Positions 29,661 to 38,669 of a stretch of 64,000 nt of DNA are shown here, in pieces. The DNA is from an uncultured Prevotellaceae bacterium (GTDB taxonomy: Bacteria; Bacteroidota; Bacteroidia; Bacteroidales; Bacteroidaceae). The stretch is taken from NCBI GenBank assembly GCA_900314715.1, contig OMWI01000002.1, positions 1 through 64,000 of the forward strand, given 5' to 3'. The number at the start of each line of letters is the position of its first letter. Position 1 is the first letter of the stretch. Below the pieces are notes generated by a model. It was not told the origin of the DNA. It made no database searches and was given only the letters and a program-made list of their open reading frames with translations. A program made the position numbers and the translations under genes.

Positions 29661-29694
29661 AAACTCCTCGATATTTAATCGGGGAGTTTTTATT
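29661..29694. terminator. Bidirectional terminator between the barrel gene and mscL
   Basis: AAACTCCTCGAT (29661-29672) pairs with ATCGGGGAGTTT (29678-29689), with T-rich DNA after it and A-rich DNA before it, which suits both converging genes. Confidence 0.88.
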
Positions 29695-29710
29695 TTGCTA
29701 ATTTGAAGAA

Positions 29711-30121
29711 TTATTTCTTCTTCAGCAAGTCGCGAATCTCTGTGAGCAATTCCTCTTGTGTAGGTCCTGCAGGAGCAGCGGGTTCTTCTTTCTTTGGCAT
29801 CAACTTGTTCATGAGCTTAATCATGAGGAAGATACAGAATGCGATGATGATGAAGTCAATCACGTTCTGAAGGAACTGGCCATACGCCAAAGTAGCTCCA
29901 GCTAAGGGCTCACCACCTTCTACAGGGTTTGGAATCATCACCTGATACTTCCAATCTGCAACATTAATACCACCCGTCAACATACCGATAACTGGCATAA
30001 GAACGTCGTCTACGAGAGAACTAACAATCTTTCCAAAAGCACCACCGATGATAACACCGACTGCCATGTCCATTACATTGCCACGCATGGCAAATTCTTT
30101 GAATTCTTTAATAAATCCCAT
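29711..30121 (-). CDS. mscL: Large-conductance mechanosensitive channel MscL
   Basis: Inner-membrane pressure valve that opens under hypo-osmotic shock. The 136 residues show the family layout: N-terminal helix with [20 protein letters not shown]1 with [20 protein letters not shown], a periplasmic loop, TM2 ([21 protein letters not shown]) and the cytoplasmic helix ending in [12 protein letters not shown]. Length and motifs are normal. Confidence 0.96.
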   Translation of the reverse strand: MGFIKEFKEFAMRGNVMDMAVGVIIGGAFGKIVSSLVDDVLMPVIGMLTGGINVADWKYQVMIPNPVEGGEPLAGATLAYGQFLQNVIDFIIIAFCIFLMIKLMNKLMPKKEEPAAPAGPTQEELLTEIRDLLKKK

Positions 30122-30423
30122 AATTTTAATAAAGTTAAGTATATAAATTGTAATCTATATTTTGCAATCCTTATTTATGTTATGAATATTTTGTTTTTTA
30201 AGATGTATTCTTTAATCTTTTTAAACTATTTATCTTTGAATTCTGATGCAAATATAGAAAATATTTTGTAACTTTGCACACAGAATAAGAAAAAAATGCA
30301 GTTTGTGGTAAATTAATTGATATTATTCAGATAATTTGATGTTTTTTCATTCTTCTGTGATGTTTTTTTACCCGCACTCATTAGGATAATATATTTTTAA
30401 CACACTTATAATTAAAAAGAAAA
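30122..30423. other. Intergenic region between divergent mscL and gap
   Basis: About 300 AT-rich bases. It holds two Bacteroidota-type -7 boxes on the plus strand (30231-30238 and 30269-30276) and a long leader before gap. I see no gene and no clear structured RNA. Confidence 0.7.
30269..30276 (+). promoter_or_regulatory. -7 promoter box for gap
   Basis: TAACTTTG. A second candidate, TATCTTTG, is at 30231-30238. A start here would give a leader of about 140 bases before the ATG at 30424. Confidence 0.6.
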
Positions 30424-31353
30424 ATGACAAAAGTAGCAATTAACGGTTTTGGCCGTATTGGTCGTCTCGCATTCCGTCAGATGTTCGAGGCTGAAGGTTA
30501 TGAAGTAGTAGCTATAGTAGATTGCACAGACAACTCTATCATCGTTGATGGTAAGGAGATTACTATCTATGCTATTCCTAACGCAGCTGAACTTCCTTGG
30601 GGTGAGCTCGACGTTGACGTTGTTTTGGAGTGCACAGGTTTCTATACATCTAAGGAGAAGGCTTCTGCACACATCAAGGCTGGTGCAAAGAAAGTTGTTA
30701 TCTCTGCTCCTGCTGGAAACGACCTTCCAACTATCGTATACAATGTAAACCACAAGACTCTGACACCTGCTGATACAGTTATCTCTGCAGCTTCTTGTAC
30801 AACAAACTGTCTTGCTCCTATGACCAAGGCTTTGAATGATTTCGCTCCAATCCAGAGTGGTATCATGACAACTGTACACGCTTACACAGGTGACCAGATG
30901 ATTCTCGATGGTCCTCAGCGCAAGGGTGATGTACAACGTGCACGTGCTGGTGCTCAGAACATCGTTCCTAACTCTACTGGTGCTGCTAAGGCTATCGGTC
31001 TCGTAATTCCTGAGTTGAATGGTAAGTTGATCGGTGCTGCTCAGCGCGTTCCAACTCCAACAGGTTCTACAACTATCCTGCACGCTGTTGTTAAGGGTGA
31101 AGTTACTGTTGAAGGTATCAACGCTGCTATGAAGGCTGCTACCAACGAGTCATTCGGTTATACAGAAGAGAAACTCGTTTCTTCTGACATCATCGGTATG
31201 AAGTTCGGTTCACTCTTCGACGCTAACCAGACAATGGTTTCTAAGATGGGTGATGGCAACTCTCTCGTACAGGTTGTTGCTTGGTACGACAATGAGAACT
31301 CTTACACATCTCAGATGGTTCGCACCATTAAGTATCTCGCTGAATTGAAGTAA
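30424..31353 (+). CDS. gap: Glyceraldehyde-3-phosphate dehydrogenase with an apparent internal deletion
   Basis: Glycolytic enzyme, glyceraldehyde-3-phosphate to 1,3-bisphosphoglycerate. The start is normal ([18 protein letters not shown]), as are the active site SAASCTTNC (Cys125), [19 protein letters not shown] and [14 protein letters not shown]. The protein is only 309 residues against about 335, and the catalytic Cys is at 125 rather than about 150-155. The shortfall lies right after EVVAI (residue 31). The family normally has an N-D-L stretch and about 25-30 further residues there (the adenine-ribose binding Asp/Asn and the LAHLLKYD region) before SIIVDGKEI. The frame is intact. This may be a real deletion, a paralogue or an assembly error. 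Confidence 0.9.
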   Translation: MTKVAINGFGRIGRLAFRQMFEAEGYEVVAIVDCTDNSIIVDGKEITIYAIPNAAELPWGELDVDVVLECTGFYTSKEKASAHIKAGAKKVVISAPAGNDLPTIVYNVNHKTLTPADTVISAASCTTNCLAPMTKALNDFAPIQSGIMTTVHAYTGDQMILDGPQRKGDVQRARAGAQNIVPNSTGAAKAIGLVIPELNGKLIGAAQRVPTPTGSTTILHAVVKGEVTVEGINAAMKAATNESFGYTEEKLVSSDIIGMKFGSLFDANQTMVSKMGDGNSLVQVVAWYDNENSYTSQMVRTIKYLAELK

Positions 31354-31377
31354 TACAATTTAGAAACGTAAAATAAT

Positions 31378-31409
31378 AGCCGTCCGATTTTGTCGGGCGG
31401 CTTTTTTTG
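31378..31409 (+). terminator. Terminator after gap
   Basis: AGCCGTCCGA (31378-31387) pairs with TCGGGCGGCT (31393-31402) through a TTTTG loop, followed by seven T. Classic rho-independent form. Confidence 0.94.
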
Positions 31410-31411
31410 TG

Positions 31412-31419
31412 TATTTTTG
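31412..31419 (+). promoter_or_regulatory. -7 promoter box for miaA
   Basis: TATTTTTG immediately after the gap terminator. It excludes the GTG at 31409 as the miaA start. Confidence 0.55.
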
Positions 31420-31435
31420 TAGGCGAATAACTAAC

Positions 31436-32365
31436 ATGAACAATAGAATGATAACCATACTCGGACCAACGGCAAGCGGAAAGACACGATTGGCAACGGC
31501 TTTGGCTGCGGAAATAGGAGGGGAGATTATCTCTGCCGATTCCCGTCAAGTGTATCGTGGAATGGATATTGGTACGGGTAAGGATCTTGATGATTATGTA
31601 GTTGATGGCAAGAAGATTCCATATCATATGATAGACATCTGCGAACCTGGAACCAAATATAATCTTTTCCAATATCAAGAAGCATTCTTTACGGCTTATA
31701 AAGATATCGTTTACAGAGGCCAAACACCACTTTTATGCGGTGGAACAGGCTTATATATTGAAGCGGTATTAAAAGGCTATAAACTATCACCTGTTCCACA
31801 GAATCCAGCGTTGAGAGAAAGACTGGAAGGAAAGACCTTGGAAGAGTTGACCAAAATGCTTGAGGAACTGAAAGCGAAGAGTGGTTCAATCATGCACAAT
31901 ACGACCGATGTGGATTCTGCCCAAAGAGCTATTCGAGCCATCGAAATAGAGAGTTACAATTTAGAGCATCCTACACCAAGAAGGGATTTACCTCCCATTT
32001 CGTCTCTTATCATAGGAGTGAACATAGACCGCGAAGAAAGAAGGAGGAAAATTACCCAACGTCTTCGCCAGCGTTTGGAGAATGGGATGATAGATGAAAT
32101 CAAAGGTCTTTTGGATAGGGGAATTCCAGCAGAGGATTTAATCTATTACGGATTGGAATATAAGTTTGTTACGGAATATGTGATAGGAAAGACATCGTAT
32201 GAAGAAATGTTCTCTAAACTCGAAATTGCCATTCATCAGTTTGCCAAACGACAAATGACATGGTTTCGTGGGATGGAGCGACGTGGATTTATCATTCATT
32301 GGATTGATGCGATGTTGCCGATGGAAGAGAAATTGAGAAAAATAAAGGCTATAGCCTCATTATAA
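31436..32365 (+). CDS. miaA: tRNA dimethylallyltransferase
   Basis: Adds a dimethylallyl group to A37 of tRNAs reading UNN codons. From the ATG at 31436 it is 309 residues. Motifs: P-loop GPTASGKTRLA, DSRQVYRGMDIGTGK, GGTGLYIEAVLKGY and FAKRQMTWFRG, all family-typical. Met at 31448 (MITILGPTA) is an alternative start. The next gene begins 14 bases downstream. Confidence 0.95.
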   Translation: MNNRMITILGPTASGKTRLATALAAEIGGEIISADSRQVYRGMDIGTGKDLDDYVVDGKKIPYHMIDICEPGTKYNLFQYQEAFFTAYKDIVYRGQTPLLCGGTGLYIEAVLKGYKLSPVPQNPALRERLEGKTLEELTKMLEELKAKSGSIMHNTTDVDSAQRAIRAIEIESYNLEHPTPRRDLPPISSLIIGVNIDREERRRKITQRLRQRLENGMIDEIKGLLDRGIPAEDLIYYGLEYKFVTEYVIGKTSYEEMFSKLEIAIHQFAKRQMTWFRGMERRGFIIHWIDAMLPMEEKLRKIKAIASL

Positions 32366-32379
32366 ATATGATATAAAAC

Positions 32380-33312
32380 ATGGAAAAAGAGCGATGGGGC
32401 ATCTTGTATTGCCCAAAGTCAAGTTATTTTACTACTCCCTCAAAACGATGGGAGAAGATAGAGAAGTGCTTGAATGCCAACAATATAGAGTTTGATTTTG
32501 TACAAAGTGAAAGTGCAGGAAGTGTTGACAGACTCATCACGATGCTGATTAATAATGGTTATAAAACCATCGTTATCGTTGGGGGAGATTCTGCTTTGAA
32601 CGATGCTGTCAATTGTTTGATGCAGGTAGACAAACCCGTACGTGATGAAATTGCGTTGGGCGTGATTCCCAATGGCGTAATGAATGATTTTGCTTTGTAT
32701 TGGGAATTCAAGGAAAATGACATTGAACAAACTATTCAATGGCTCAAGCAACGGCGCGTGAGAAAGATTGACTTGGGATGTATTCATTATAAGAACAAGA
32801 ATGGAGAATCGTGTAAACGGTATTTCTTGAATTGCATCAACATCGGACTTGTGGCAACTATCATGAACTTACGTAGGGAAACCAGACATCTTCTTGGTTC
32901 TCGTACGCTTTCATTCCTATTCTCTTTTATCCTCTTGATTTTCCAACGATTGGAATATAAAATGCACATCAAAATCAATACAGATGAAATCAAGCGAAAG
33001 GTAATGACCGTTTGTATCGGTAATGCTCGTGGATATGGACAAACACCGAATGCCAATCCCTATAATGGGTTGTTGGATGTGTCTGTTGTCTATCATCCAG
33101 AGATGACGCAATTGTTTGAAGGCATTTATCTTTTCGTAAGGGGAAAGTTTCTCAATCATAGAAGCGTACATCCTTATCGCACCCGTCAAGTTGAGATTGA
33201 GGAAGCGCAAAAAGCTTTGGTGGGGATAGATGGGCGACTGATGAATAGTCCTGTTGGTAAGTATACTATCACCGTAGAACAAGAGGTGATAAACTTCTTG
33301 ATACCAGCATAA
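32380..33312 (+). CDS. Diacylglycerol/sphingolipid kinase-family protein (YegS/LCB5-like)
   Basis: Lipid kinase-fold protein of 310 residues. The catalytic-domain landmarks are IVGGDSALNDAVN (the family motif is GGDGT, so here Gly-Thr is Ser-Ala), LGVIPNGVMNDFA (the family motif is P-x-G-T-x-N-D), and the C-terminal VGIDGRLMNSP. The substitutions around the glycine-rich loop leave the substrate and even the activity open. It is close behind miaA and probably in the same transcript. A related guess is a kinase acting on sphingolipids, which Prevotella makes. Confidence 0.75.
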   Translation: MEKERWGILYCPKSSYFTTPSKRWEKIEKCLNANNIEFDFVQSESAGSVDRLITMLINNGYKTIVIVGGDSALNDAVNCLMQVDKPVRDEIALGVIPNGVMNDFALYWEFKENDIEQTIQWLKQRRVRKIDLGCIHYKNKNGESCKRYFLNCINIGLVATIMNLRRETRHLLGSRTLSFLFSFILLIFQRLEYKMHIKINTDEIKRKVMTVCIGNARGYGQTPNANPYNGLLDVSVVYHPEMTQLFEGIYLFVRGKFLNHRSVHPYRTRQVEIEEAQKALVGIDGRLMNSPVGKYTITVEQEVINFLIPA

Positions 33313-33321
33313 ATGACACAT

Positions 33322-33355
33322 AATTTGCCCGATTTCGTTTAGTATCGGACAAATT
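33322..33355 (+). terminator. Probable terminator after the lipid kinase-like gene
   Basis: AATTTG plus CCGAT (33322-33333) pair with ATCGG plus CAAATT (33344-33355) with one mismatch. The T-rich tail is short and delayed. Confidence 0.5.
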
Positions 33356-33387
33356 CAATCATTTTTATAAAAAATAATATCAATAAT

Positions 33388-33419
33388 TTTGGCATTAACT
33401 ATAAAAATGATTATCTTTG
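33388..33419 (+). promoter_or_regulatory. Promoter of the glycogen operon
   Basis: A -33 TTTG at 33388-33391 and a -7 box TATCTTTG at 33412-33419, spacing 20. The leader is about 80 bases. Confidence 0.8.
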
Positions 33420-33503
33420 AGGTCAAATAGACGTAGTCGCTTGATATTTCGACCGCCTTAAATTACTAATAAACGTTTATAAACCTAATATTTGAGATCA
33501 CCT

Positions 33504-35447
33504 ATGAGTTATCTACGATTCGAAAAAGCTCTGATGACTAATTTGCAGGATTCTCTGCCGAAAGAGTTGCTTCGCACCAACCGTTCGGGAGCTTATTCGT
33601 GTTCCACAATTGTTGACTGTAACATCCGCAAGTATCATGGGTTGCTCGTCGTTCCTGTTCCCGAACTGGACGATGAGAATCACGTGTTGCTGTCTTCGCT
33701 TGATTGTACAGTCGTTCAGCATGGCGCTGAATTCAATTTGGGATTGCATAAGTATCAGGGCAACAATTACAGCCCCAAGGGTCACAAGTACATTCGAGAG
33801 TTTGATTGTGACAAAATTCCTACAACCGTTTATCGAGTAGGAGGAGTAATCTTAAAGAAGGAATTCGTCTTCCAGGCTTATGAGGATAGAATCCTTATTC
33901 GCTACACATTGGAGGATGCTCATTCGCAAACCACGTTGCGCTTCCGCCCGTTCTTGGCATTCAGAAGCGTGCGCCAGTTTACGCATGAGAATTCTACTGC
34001 CTCTCGTGAATATCATGAAGTTGACAATGGTATCAAGACTTGTATGTATGCAGGTTATCCTGACTTGTACATGCAATTTTCTAAGAAAAACGAGTTTATC
34101 TTCCAACCCGACTGGTATCGTGGTGTAGAATATCCGAAGGAGCAAGAGAGAGGTTATGCTTCAAATGAAGACTTGTATGTTCCTGGATATTTCGAGATGG
34201 ATATCAAGAAAGGGGAGAGCATCGTATTCTCTGCTTCTACTTCAGAAATCAAGACGAGTCGTTTGAAGAAATTGTTTGAAGAGGAAGTGAGCTTACGTCC
34301 ACCACGTGACAATTTCTTCCATTGCTTGGTGAATGCTGCTCACCAGTTCCATAATCGTGAAAAGAACGATGACCGTTATCTCTTGGCTGGTTATCCTTGG
34401 TTCAAGGCTCGCGCTCGCGATACGTTTATCGCATTGCCTGGTCTTACCCTTTCCATACAAGAGGATGATTACTTCGAATTGGTGATGAAGACTGCCGAAC
34501 GTGGTTTGCGTGAGTTTATGGAAGGCAAACCGCTGACAGCTAAGATATATGAGATAGAAAAGCCCGACGTATTGCTTTGGGCTGTTTGGGCCATTCAACA
34601 ATATTGCAAGAAATGCGGCAAGGAACGTTGCAAGAAGTTGTATGCAAAACTTCTCCGCGACATCGTGGAGTATATCGAAAACAACCAACATCCCAACCTG
34701 ACGTTGGAAGAGAATGGATTGCTTCATACTGAAGGTCGTGATGAGGCTGTAACATGGATGAACTCTACCGCTAATGGTCGTCCAGTTGTTCCTCGTACTG
34801 GTTTCATCGTTGAGTTTAATGCCCTTTGGTATAATGCCTTGAAATTCGTAGCAAGTTTGGCTGCCGACGATGGTAAAACAGAAGATGCCGCTCACTTAGA
34901 GGAAATGGCAGAGAAATGTAAGGTTTCGTTTATCGATACATTCCTCAATGAGTATGGCTATCTCTTGGATTACGTAGATGGAAACATGATGGATTGGAGC
35001 GTACGTCCTAACATGATATTTGCGGTAGCTCTCGATTATTCTCCGTTGAACCAACAACAGAAGAAGAGTGTACTCGATGTTTGCACACGTGAGTTGCTTA
35101 CGCCAAAGGGACTTCGTTCGCTTTCTCCAAAGAGTGGTGGATATAACCCCATTTACGTGGGACCTCAAACACAACGCGACTATGCTTATCATCAGGGAAC
35201 TGCTTGGCCTTGGTTGGGTGGATTCTATATGGAAGCTTGTCTCAAACTCTATAAACGTACACGTCTTAGCTTCATCGAACGCCAAATGGTGGGATATGAA
35301 GACGAAATGGCTTACCACTGCCTGGGTTCTATCTCAGAGCTCTTTGACGGTAACCCACCATTCCACGGACGTGGTGCTATGTCTTTCGCCATGAACGTGG
35401 CAGAGATATTACGTACATTGGAATTATTGGAACGTTATAAATATTAA
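33504..35447 (+). CDS. Glycogen debranching enzyme (GH133-type amylo-1,6-glucosidase)
   Basis: Predicted to remove alpha-1,6 branches of glycogen. From the ATG at 33504 it is 647 residues: a GDE N-terminal beta domain (ELLRTNRSGAYSCSTIVDCNIRKYHGLLV, about 15-240), then an (alpha/alpha)6 barrel (about 270-645). The barrel holds AGYPWFKARARDTFIALPGL, the RDT-containing active-site stretch, and QRDYAYHQGTAWPWLGGFY. A TTG at 33492 is less likely as start. It is followed in the same direction by a GT4 synthase and a GH57 protein, a conserved Bacteroidales glycogen cluster. Confidence 0.92.
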   Translation: MSYLRFEKALMTNLQDSLPKELLRTNRSGAYSCSTIVDCNIRKYHGLLVVPVPELDDENHVLLSSLDCTVVQHGAEFNLGLHKYQGNNYSPKGHKYIREFDCDKIPTTVYRVGGVILKKEFVFQAYEDRILIRYTLEDAHSQTTLRFRPFLAFRSVRQFTHENSTASREYHEVDNGIKTCMYAGYPDLYMQFSKKNEFIFQPDWYRGVEYPKEQERGYASNEDLYVPGYFEMDIKKGESIVFSASTSEIKTSRLKKLFEEEVSLRPPRDNFFHCLVNAAHQFHNREKNDDRYLLAGYPWFKARARDTFIALPGLTLSIQEDDYFELVMKTAERGLREFMEGKPLTAKIYEIEKPDVLLWAVWAIQQYCKKCGKERCKKLYAKLLRDIVEYIENNQHPNLTLEENGLLHTEGRDEAVTWMNSTANGRPVVPRTGFIVEFNALWYNALKFVASLAADDGKTEDAAHLEEMAEKCKVSFIDTFLNEYGYLLDYVDGNMMDWSVRPNMIFAVALDYSPLNQQQKKSVLDVCTRELLTPKGLRSLSPKSGGYNPIYVGPQTQRDYAYHQGTAWPWLGGFYMEACLKLYKRTRLSFIERQMVGYEDEMAYHCLGSISELFDGNPPFHGRGAMSFAMNVAEILRTLELLERYKY

Positions 35448-35464
35448 GAAAGGAGGAACCTAAT

Positions 35465-36733
35465 ATGAAAGTATTGATGTTTGGATGGGAGTATCCTCCT
35501 CACGTATATGGTGGTCTTGCTACGGCAAACTACGGTATTTCACAAGGTCTTCATGCACAAGGTAATATTGATACGATTCTTTGCTTGCCTAAACCATGGG
35601 GCGACGAAGACCGTTCGGCATGTAAGATTGTTGCCATGAATGCTGTGCCTATCGCATGGCGCGACGTACAATATGATTATGTCAACAGTAGGGTAGGCAA
35701 TGTCATGAGTCCTGAAGATTACTTCAAGTATCGTGACCATATCTACTCTGATTTCAATTACATGAATGTAAACGACTTGGGATGTATGGAATTTGCAGGT
35801 GGCTATCCCAGCAACTTGCATGAGGAAATCAATAATTATTCCATCATTGCTGGTGTTGTGGCTCGTTCTGAGGAATTCGACATCATTCATGCACACGACT
35901 GGTTGACTTATCCTGCTGGAATCCATGCCAAGAACGTTAGTGGTAAGCCTTTGTGTATCCACGTTCACGCTACGGATTTCGACCGTTCGCGCGGTAAGGT
36001 GAACCCCACCGTTTATTCCATTGAGAAAGATGGTATGGACAATGCTGATTGTATCATGTGTGTGTCTGAATTGACACGTCAAACGGTTATCAACCAATAC
36101 CATCAAGATCCTCGTAAGTGCTACACCGTACACAATGCCGTTTATCCATTGAAGGAAGAATTGCAAGCTATTCCTCGTCCCGACCATACGGATAAGGAGA
36201 AAGTGGTTACATTCCTTGGTCGTATCACGATGCAGAAAGGTCCTGAGTATTTCGTTGAGGCTGCCAATATGGTACTTCATCGTACTCGCAACGTGCGTTT
36301 CTGTTTTGCTGGTTCTGGCGACATGATGGAGCAGATGATTTATCTCGCTGCTGAGCGTGGTATTGCCGACCGCTTCCACTTCCCTGGATTTATGCGCGGA
36401 AAGCAAGTGTACGAATGTCTGAAAGATTCAGATGTTTACGTGATGCCGTCTGTTAGTGAGCCTTTCGGTATTTCTCCGCTTGAGGCTATGCAATGCGGTA
36501 CGCCTTCTATTATCTCTAAGCAAAGTGGTTGTGCCGAGATTCTCGAGAATTGTATCAAGGTTGACTATTGGGATATTCATGCTTTGGCTGATGCCATGTA
36601 TTCTATTTGTACGAACGAAAGTCTGTTCAAGTACTTGCAAGAAGAAGGAAAGCGTGAGGTTGACCAGATTACTTGGGAGAAAGTAGGCGCATGGATTAAA
36701 GAACTTTATGAGCGCACGCTCGGATGGAAATAA
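35465..36733 (+). CDS. GT4/GT5-like glycosyltransferase, probable glycogen synthase
   Basis: Predicted to extend alpha-1,4-glucan chains from a nucleotide sugar. The 422 residues have the GT-B fold: GWEYPPHVYGGLATANYGISQGL at the N-terminus, HAHDWLTYPAGIHAK, the nucleotide-sugar site FLGRITMQKGPEYFVEAA, and the E-x7-E motif SEPFGISPLEAMQCG. An AGGAGG-like sequence (AAAGGAGGAACC) precedes the ATG, a rare clear Shine-Dalgarno in this genome. It starts 17 bases after the debranching gene. Confidence 0.9.
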   Translation: MKVLMFGWEYPPHVYGGLATANYGISQGLHAQGNIDTILCLPKPWGDEDRSACKIVAMNAVPIAWRDVQYDYVNSRVGNVMSPEDYFKYRDHIYSDFNYMNVNDLGCMEFAGGYPSNLHEEINNYSIIAGVVARSEEFDIIHAHDWLTYPAGIHAKNVSGKPLCIHVHATDFDRSRGKVNPTVYSIEKDGMDNADCIMCVSELTRQTVINQYHQDPRKCYTVHNAVYPLKEELQAIPRPDHTDKEKVVTFLGRITMQKGPEYFVEAANMVLHRTRNVRFCFAGSGDMMEQMIYLAAERGIADRFHFPGFMRGKQVYECLKDSDVYVMPSVSEPFGISPLEAMQCGTPSIISKQSGCAEILENCIKVDYWDIHALADAMYSICTNESLFKYLQEEGKREVDQITWEKVGAWIKELYERTLGWK

Positions 36734-36764
36734 TAAACGAGAACCAATTTAATTTTAAAAGACA

Positions 36765-38174
36765 ATGAAAACAATTTGTTTATATTTTGAGATACATCAA
36801 ATCATCCATCTCAAACGTTACCGTTTCTTTGATATCGGTACCGACCATTACTATTACGATGATTTTGAGAACGAGCGTAGCATTTCTGATATTGCCGAGC
36901 GCTCATATATGCCTGCCCTGAATGTGTTGCAGCAGATGATTCAAGAGCATGGCAAATACTTTAAGGTGGCATTCTCACTCTCTGGTGTGGGAATCGAACA
37001 GTTGGAGATGCATGCTCCACAAGTATTGGAGAAATTACAGGAGTTGAACAACACGGGTTGTGTGGAATTCCTTGCTGAACCTTATTCTCATGGTCTGTCT
37101 GCACTTGTTAACGAAGAGTGCTTTGCTGCCGACGTAAAGAAGCAGATGGCAAAGATGCAAGAGTATTTCGGACAGACTCCAACCGTTATCCGTAACTCTT
37201 CTCTCATTTATTCGGATGAGATTGGTTTGCAGGCTTCACAGATGGGATTCAAGGGTATGCTTACCGAAGGTGCTAAGCACGTGCTCGGATGGAAGTCTCC
37301 ACATTATGTATATAATTGTGCATTGGCTCCCAACTTGAAATTGTTGCTTCGCGACGTGAACTTGAGTGACGATATCTCATTGCGTTTCAACAATAGTGAA
37401 TGGGAAGGTTATCCATTGTTTGCAGATAATTACATCGATAAGATTGCTTCGCTGCCCGATGAGGAACAAGTAATCAACATCTTCATGGAACTTTCTGCAT
37501 TAGGTATTGCTCAACCATTGTCAAGCAACATCTTGCAATTCATCAATGCTTTACCAGCTTGCGCTAAGCAGAAGGGCATTACCTTCGCAACACCAACTGA
37601 AATCTGTATGAAGACAAAGAGTGTTGGTGCTCTTGACGTGCCCGATACATTGTCATGGGTTGACGAGGAGAGAGACGTAAGCTGTTGGTTGGGTAATCCC
37701 ATGCAGCGTGAGGCTTTCAACAAGTTGTATAGCGTGGCCGACCGTGTTCGTATCGCTAACGATCCACGTATCAACCAAGATTGGGATTACTTACAGGCAA
37801 GTAACAACTTCCGTTTCATGACTACCAAACCTTCTAACGTTGGTCTTGACAGAGGTATTTACAGCAGTCCATTTGATGCCTTCACGAACTACATGAACAT
37901 TCTCGGCGACTTCCTGAACAGAGTTCATACGCTTTATCCTGATGAGATTGACAACGACGAGTTGAATTCATTGTTGACAACTATTCGCAATCAGGGTGAG
38001 GAAATCGAGATGAAGGAGAAGGAGATTCTTCGTCTGCAAACCAAGATTGAGAAGATAGAGGCTGCCAACGATAAGTTGCATGAGAAGATAGACAAGGCTA
38101 AGGCTCCTGCAAAGAAGGCACCAGCCAAGAAAGCTCCTGCAAAGAAGGCTGCAGCTAAAACCGAGAAAAAATAA
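36765..38174 (+). CDS. GH57 alpha-amylase-like protein, probably without normal catalytic residues
   Basis: 469 residues with the GH57 barrel start (YFEIHQIIHLKRYRFFD) and VEFLAEPYSHGLSALV. The family stretch usually read as FRNTELIY is IRNSSLIY here, putting Ser146 where the nucleophile Glu is expected. The FMDYETFGEH stretch is FMELSALGIAQ, with Glu242 in place of the donor Asp. It may therefore be a glycogen-binding or regulatory homologue; catalytically altered GH57 homologues have been reported from Bacteroidota. A coiled coil (about 405-443) and a Lys-Ala-Pro tail (APAKKAP repeats, 444-469) follow. Third gene of the glycogen operon. Confidence 0.88.
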   Translation: MKTICLYFEIHQIIHLKRYRFFDIGTDHYYYDDFENERSISDIAERSYMPALNVLQQMIQEHGKYFKVAFSLSGVGIEQLEMHAPQVLEKLQELNNTGCVEFLAEPYSHGLSALVNEECFAADVKKQMAKMQEYFGQTPTVIRNSSLIYSDEIGLQASQMGFKGMLTEGAKHVLGWKSPHYVYNCALAPNLKLLLRDVNLSDDISLRFNNSEWEGYPLFADNYIDKIASLPDEEQVINIFMELSALGIAQPLSSNILQFINALPACAKQKGITFATPTEICMKTKSVGALDVPDTLSWVDEERDVSCWLGNPMQREAFNKLYSVADRVRIANDPRINQDWDYLQASNNFRFMTTKPSNVGLDRGIYSSPFDAFTNYMNILGDFLNRVHTLYPDEIDNDELNSLLTTIRNQGEEIEMKEKEILRLQTKIEKIEAANDKLHEKIDKAKAPAKKAPAKKAPAKKAAAKTEKK

Positions 38175-38214
38175 AGTAGTTAATTAGTTACTGAAATAGT
38201 TTTTCAGCATTTCC

Positions 38215-38260
38215 AAACCGTAGAGAATCCCATTATTAAATGATTTCTCTACGGTTTTTT
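38215..38260 (+). terminator. Terminator of the glycogen operon
   Basis: AAACCGTAGAGAA (38215-38227) pairs with TTCTCTACGGTTT (38245-38257), followed by more T. A 13-bp perfect stem. Confidence 0.93.
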
Positions 38261-38330
38261 CATGTATGTACACCATCCCAAACACTTTTATCTTCGAAAT
38301 AAGATATTTATAAAAAAAGTTGAGTAAATA

Positions 38331-38362
38331 TTTGGAAAAGTCCAAATTGTTTATTACCTTTG
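38331..38362 (+). promoter_or_regulatory. Promoter of the tRNA-Asp genes
   Basis: A -33 TTTG at 38331-38334 and a -7 box TACCTTTG at 38355-38362, spacing 20, about 26 bases before the first tRNA. Confidence 0.8.
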
Positions 38363-38388
38363 CAACCGCTAACGAATAAGCTATCTAT

Positions 38389-38463
38389 GGTGCGTTAGTT
38401 CAGCCTGGTTAGAATGCCTGCCTGTCACGCAGGAGGTCACGGGTTCGAGTCCCGTACGCACCG
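38389..38463 (+). tRNA. tRNA-Asp (GTC)
   Basis: Acceptor GGTGCGT pairs with ACGCACC, with discriminator G. The anticodon arm is CCTGC-CTGTCAC-GCAGG with anticodon GTC; the T arm contains GGTTCGAGTCC. CCA is not encoded. Confidence 0.97.
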
Positions 38464-38489
38464 CAGATTTTATTCAAGTATAGCACCGA

Positions 38490-38564
38490 GGTGCGTTAGT
38501 TCAGCCTGGTTAGAATGCCTGCCTGTCACGCAGGAGGTCACGGGTTCGAGTCCCGTACGCACCG
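38490..38564 (+). tRNA. tRNA-Asp (GTC), second identical copy
   Basis: Identical over 75 bases to the copy 101 bases upstream and probably on the same transcript; a 26-base spacer separates them. Confidence 0.97.
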
Positions 38565-38567
38565 CAG

Positions 38568-38597
38568 AAAGCCTTCCAAATGTGGAAGGTTTTTTTG
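38568..38597 (+). terminator. Terminator after the tRNA-Asp pair
   Basis: CCTTCC (38572-38577) pairs with GGAAGG (38584-38589), extended by A-T and G-T pairs, followed by a run of T. Confidence 0.88.
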
Positions 38598-38669
38598 TTT
38601 TGGCTATAATCTGATTCTCGCGCGGAAAAATATTAGAAACTTTTGTTTTTCTTCCTATTATACCAAATG

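Noticed and set aside
30231..30238. Second gap promoter (TATCTTTG)
   Set aside because: Possible, but there is no matching -33 and it is further from the gene than TAACTTTG at 30269; not listed as a separate feature.
35540..36406. Long antisense open frame inside the GT4 gene
   Set aside because: Shadow of the conserved glycosyltransferase frame; no recognisable protein features.
38414..38614. Open frame across the two tRNA-Asp genes
   Set aside because: It exists because the two tRNA copies are in frame with each other; the tRNA structure explains the sequence completely.
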